A program made the translations under genes and the position numbers. The notes below the pieces were generated by a model. That model worked only from the letters and a program-made list of their open reading frames with translations. It did not search any database and was not told the origin of the DNA. This document shows, piece after piece, positions 37,620 through 39,206 of a stretch of DNA of 39,206 nt; position 1 is the stretch's first letter; the number at the start of each line of letters is the position of its first letter. Origin of the DNA: Pseudolabrys sp. (GTDB taxonomy: Bacteria > Pseudomonadota > Alphaproteobacteria > Rhizobiales > Xanthobacteraceae); NCBI GenBank assembly GCA_019689975.1, contig JADGGK010000025.1, forward strand, positions 1 to 39,206. The letters are read 5' to 3'.

Positions 37620-38852
37620 TCAAGCGGCACTCTTGCGCCCGGGAAAAGGTACCACCGTGCCCGCGGCGACCTCGCGGCCGGCGATCGGCGGCGCCGGCTC
37701 TCGGCCCGCCACGACGACGCAATTGCGTCCGGCCGCCTTGGCCTCGTAGAGCGCGGCGTCCGCGCGCAGCAGCAACGCCTCGATATTCGCCACCGGCGTG
37801 TCGGAAAGGGCGACGCCGATGCTTACCGTCGCGCCGATGCGATGGCCGGCGACCACGACGCCGGCGGTTTCGAAGGCCAGGCGCACGCGTTCGGCGATGC
37901 TTGTCGCCTGGCCGCGGTCGGCCGGAACGATCGCGGCGAACTCCTCGCCGCCGAGCCTCGCCACGACGTCATTGACGCGCAGATTCGCGTTCGTCACCTG
38001 CGCGAAAAGGCGCAAGACCTCATCGCCGACGGCGTGGCCGAACCTGTCGTTGACGGATTTGAAGTGATCGATGTCGAACATCAAAAGCGCGATCGGTTTC
38101 TGCCCGCCGACGTGCTTGCACAGGCTGCGCGCGCTTTCGACGAAACCGCGTCGATTGAGCAGCCCTGTCAGCGGGTCGCTATTGGCGGCGCTGCGATAGA
38201 TGTGGACATAGTGATCCTTGACCATCAGCATCAGGATGAACGCGGTCCCGACCGCGTAGATGATCGTCTCCAAGGCGAAGATCACGAGCCAGCGCTGGGC
38301 CGGCGCATCGGGCAGGCAAACGCGGATGACGAGCGGGGTGAGGAAAATGCCGGCATGCAGGGAGGGCACGAGGATCGCGCCCACGCGCGAACGCAGCGAT
38401 TGCCTGCGGTCGCGCCAGAATTCGAGGGCGATGCAGAAGGTGTAGACGGCCACCACGACGGCCCCGAGCGCGATGCGCCCGTCCTCATGCGCGGCGAAGA
38501 AGGGCAGCCGCGTTCCCGCGAGCCAGATGGTCGCGCCGGCGACATTGGCAAGCCGCAGCACCCGTCGACCATGGAACAACCGCACGCCGTTCCAGATCAT
38601 GCCGCAGGCGATCAGGATCAGCATTGCGGGGATTTCCGACGGGACCTCGAGCGCGGCGCCGGGCGCGCTCCACGTGGCGAGCGAGACCGCGCCGATAAGA
38701 TAGGCCGCTCCCCACCAGGCGAGCGCCCTCACGCTGCGTTGCTGCAACCAGGCAAGGAGCAGGAACAATCCCAGCACCGCGGTGACGCATATGGCCACCA
38801 CCAGCAAGGTAGGCACGTCCAGCGCGCCGACAGGCGCGTTACCGGCGATCAT
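37620..38852 (-). CDS. Membrane-bound diguanylate cyclase (GGDEF)
   Basis: Predicted to make cyclic di-GMP from GTP. It has 410 residues. About six membrane helices fill residues 14-212. A catalytic GGDEF domain follows, with DPLTGLLNRR (226-235), the metal aspartate in FDIDHFKSVND (259-269), and the active signature GGEEF (301-305). An inhibitory I-site RVND (292-295) lies five residues before it, so product feedback is likely. No EAL domain is present. The sensed signal is unknown. ATG at 38852 lies just before the first helix; the longer open frame upstream looks non-coding. Confidence 0.93.
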   Translation of the reverse strand: MIAGNAPVGALDVPTLLVVAICVTAVLGLFLLLAWLQQRSVRALAWWGAAYLIGAVSLATWSAPGAALEVPSEIPAMLILIACGMIWNGVRLFHGRRVLRLANVAGATIWLAGTRLPFFAAHEDGRIALGAVVVAVYTFCIALEFWRDRRQSLRSRVGAILVPSLHAGIFLTPLVIRVCLPDAPAQRWLVIFALETIIYAVGTAFILMLMVKDHYVHIYRSAANSDPLTGLLNRRGFVESARSLCKHVGGQKPIALLMFDIDHFKSVNDRFGHAVGDEVLRLFAQVTNANLRVNDVVARLGGEEFAAIVPADRGQATSIAERVRLAFETAGVVVAGHRIGATVSIGVALSDTPVANIEALLLRADAALYEAKAAGRNCVVVAGREPAPPIAGREVAAGTVVPFPGRKSAA

Positions 38853-39085
38853 GCGTACGACCTGTTCCCCTTCCAACCCCCGATCCCGCGCCCCGCGACG
38901 CGGCGAGCATAGCAACAGGCTCTGCCGAAAGCCTTGCGCGTCCGAGGAGGCTTCGACGAAAGCTTTGCGACAATTTGAACCACGCCCGCGGGCAGACCCT
39001 GCCTCGGCGGCCGCGATCCTCAACGCCGCATGGTTGCGGTTCGGTAAACGCAGTTCCTGCCGTCGGGGAAAACCGGCATTTCCGC
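38853..39085. other. Gene-free upstream region of the GGDEF gene
   Basis: GC-rich leader or promoter region with no credible gene; with the repeat that follows it makes about 350 bp without a gene. A usable ribosome site (GGGGAACAGG) lies close to the GGDEF start. No clear promoter boxes were identified. Confidence 0.45.
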
Positions 39086-39192
39086 CGTCAGTGCGAGGCG
39101 GCGCGAGCCGCCGAAGCAATCCAGGCCTTACCGTGATGCGGGGAGGACGCGGCGGCTGTTGCGGCCGCCCGCGCCTGCCCGCGGCGATGACG
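39086..39192. repeat. Second REP/MITE-like palindromic repeat
   Basis: A diverged relative of the repeat at 1-80: CGTCAGTGCGAGG...CGAAGCAATCCAG, with CGTCA (39086-39090) and TGACG (39188-39192) as inverted ends. The inner hairpin is GGCGGC-GCGA-GCCGCC (39097-39112). Compared with GCCGC-GCAA-GCGGC in the first copy, both arms have changed together and the loop remains GNRA, so the hairpin is kept by compensating changes. Confidence 0.65.
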
Positions 39193-39206
39193 CTCAGCGC
39201 TTGGAG

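Overview
The window looks like chromosome from a GC-rich alphaproteobacterium of the order Hyphomicrobiales (Rhizobiales), probably near the Bradyrhizobiaceae/Xanthobacteraceae. The evidence is a 14-gene nuo operon continued by birA, RNase J, methylmalonyl-CoA epimerase and a DUF1467 gene; the order tig-clpP-clpX-lon-HU; a short ProRS of about 440 residues; a Bug-type (TctC) solute receptor; a glnB-glnA pair; and palindromic GTCATTGCGAG...AGCAATCCAG repeats at both ends. The genus cannot be fixed from the sequence alone. I see no IS element, prophage, CRISPR array or rRNA.

Layout. A palindromic repeat (1-80) is followed on the minus strand by proS and an AsnB-type asparagine synthetase. Next comes a gap of about 450 bp with a plus-strand intrinsic terminator and a candidate small RNA. 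Positions 3547-21872 hold one tightly packed minus-strand operon, read from high to low coordinates: nuoA-B-C-[FlK-like thioesterase]-D-E-F-[DUF3291]-G-H-I-J-K-L-M-N-birA-rnj-mce-DUF1467. The two bracketed genes are not complex I subunits, yet both are joined to the nuo genes by overlapping stop/start codons. Divergent from nuoA are a secreted Bug receptor and an alpha/beta hydrolase on the plus strand.

Positions 24547-25347 carry tRNA-Asp, an HU-family gene and tRNA-Val, followed by a small exported DUF4189 protein and about 780 bp of mostly unexplained sequence. Positions 26651-33087 are the protein quality-control cluster lon, clpX, clpP and tig (transcribed tig to lon). Then come tRNA-Leu(TAG) and the bifunctional NAD(P)H-hydrate repair enzyme, which contains a striking AT-rich patch of about 70 bp. 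The nitrogen genes glnB-glnA follow on the plus strand behind a good sigma-54 promoter and end at a clear terminator. Last are a small basic membrane protein, a membrane-bound GGDEF protein and a second palindromic repeat.

How the genes work together. Most of the window is housekeeping: respiration (complex I), RNA turnover (RNase J), biotin attachment and propionyl/methylmalonyl-CoA metabolism, ATP-dependent proteolysis with trigger factor, NAD(P)H repair, and ammonium assimilation by PII and glutamine synthetase. The parts most worth a second look are the FlK-like thioesterase and the DUF3291 gene inside the nuo operon, the AT-rich patch in the NAD(P)H-hydrate gene, and the structured plus-strand RNA candidate at about 3380-3548. 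I found no clear-cut new multi-gene system; the embedded nuo passengers are the best candidates for undescribed biology.
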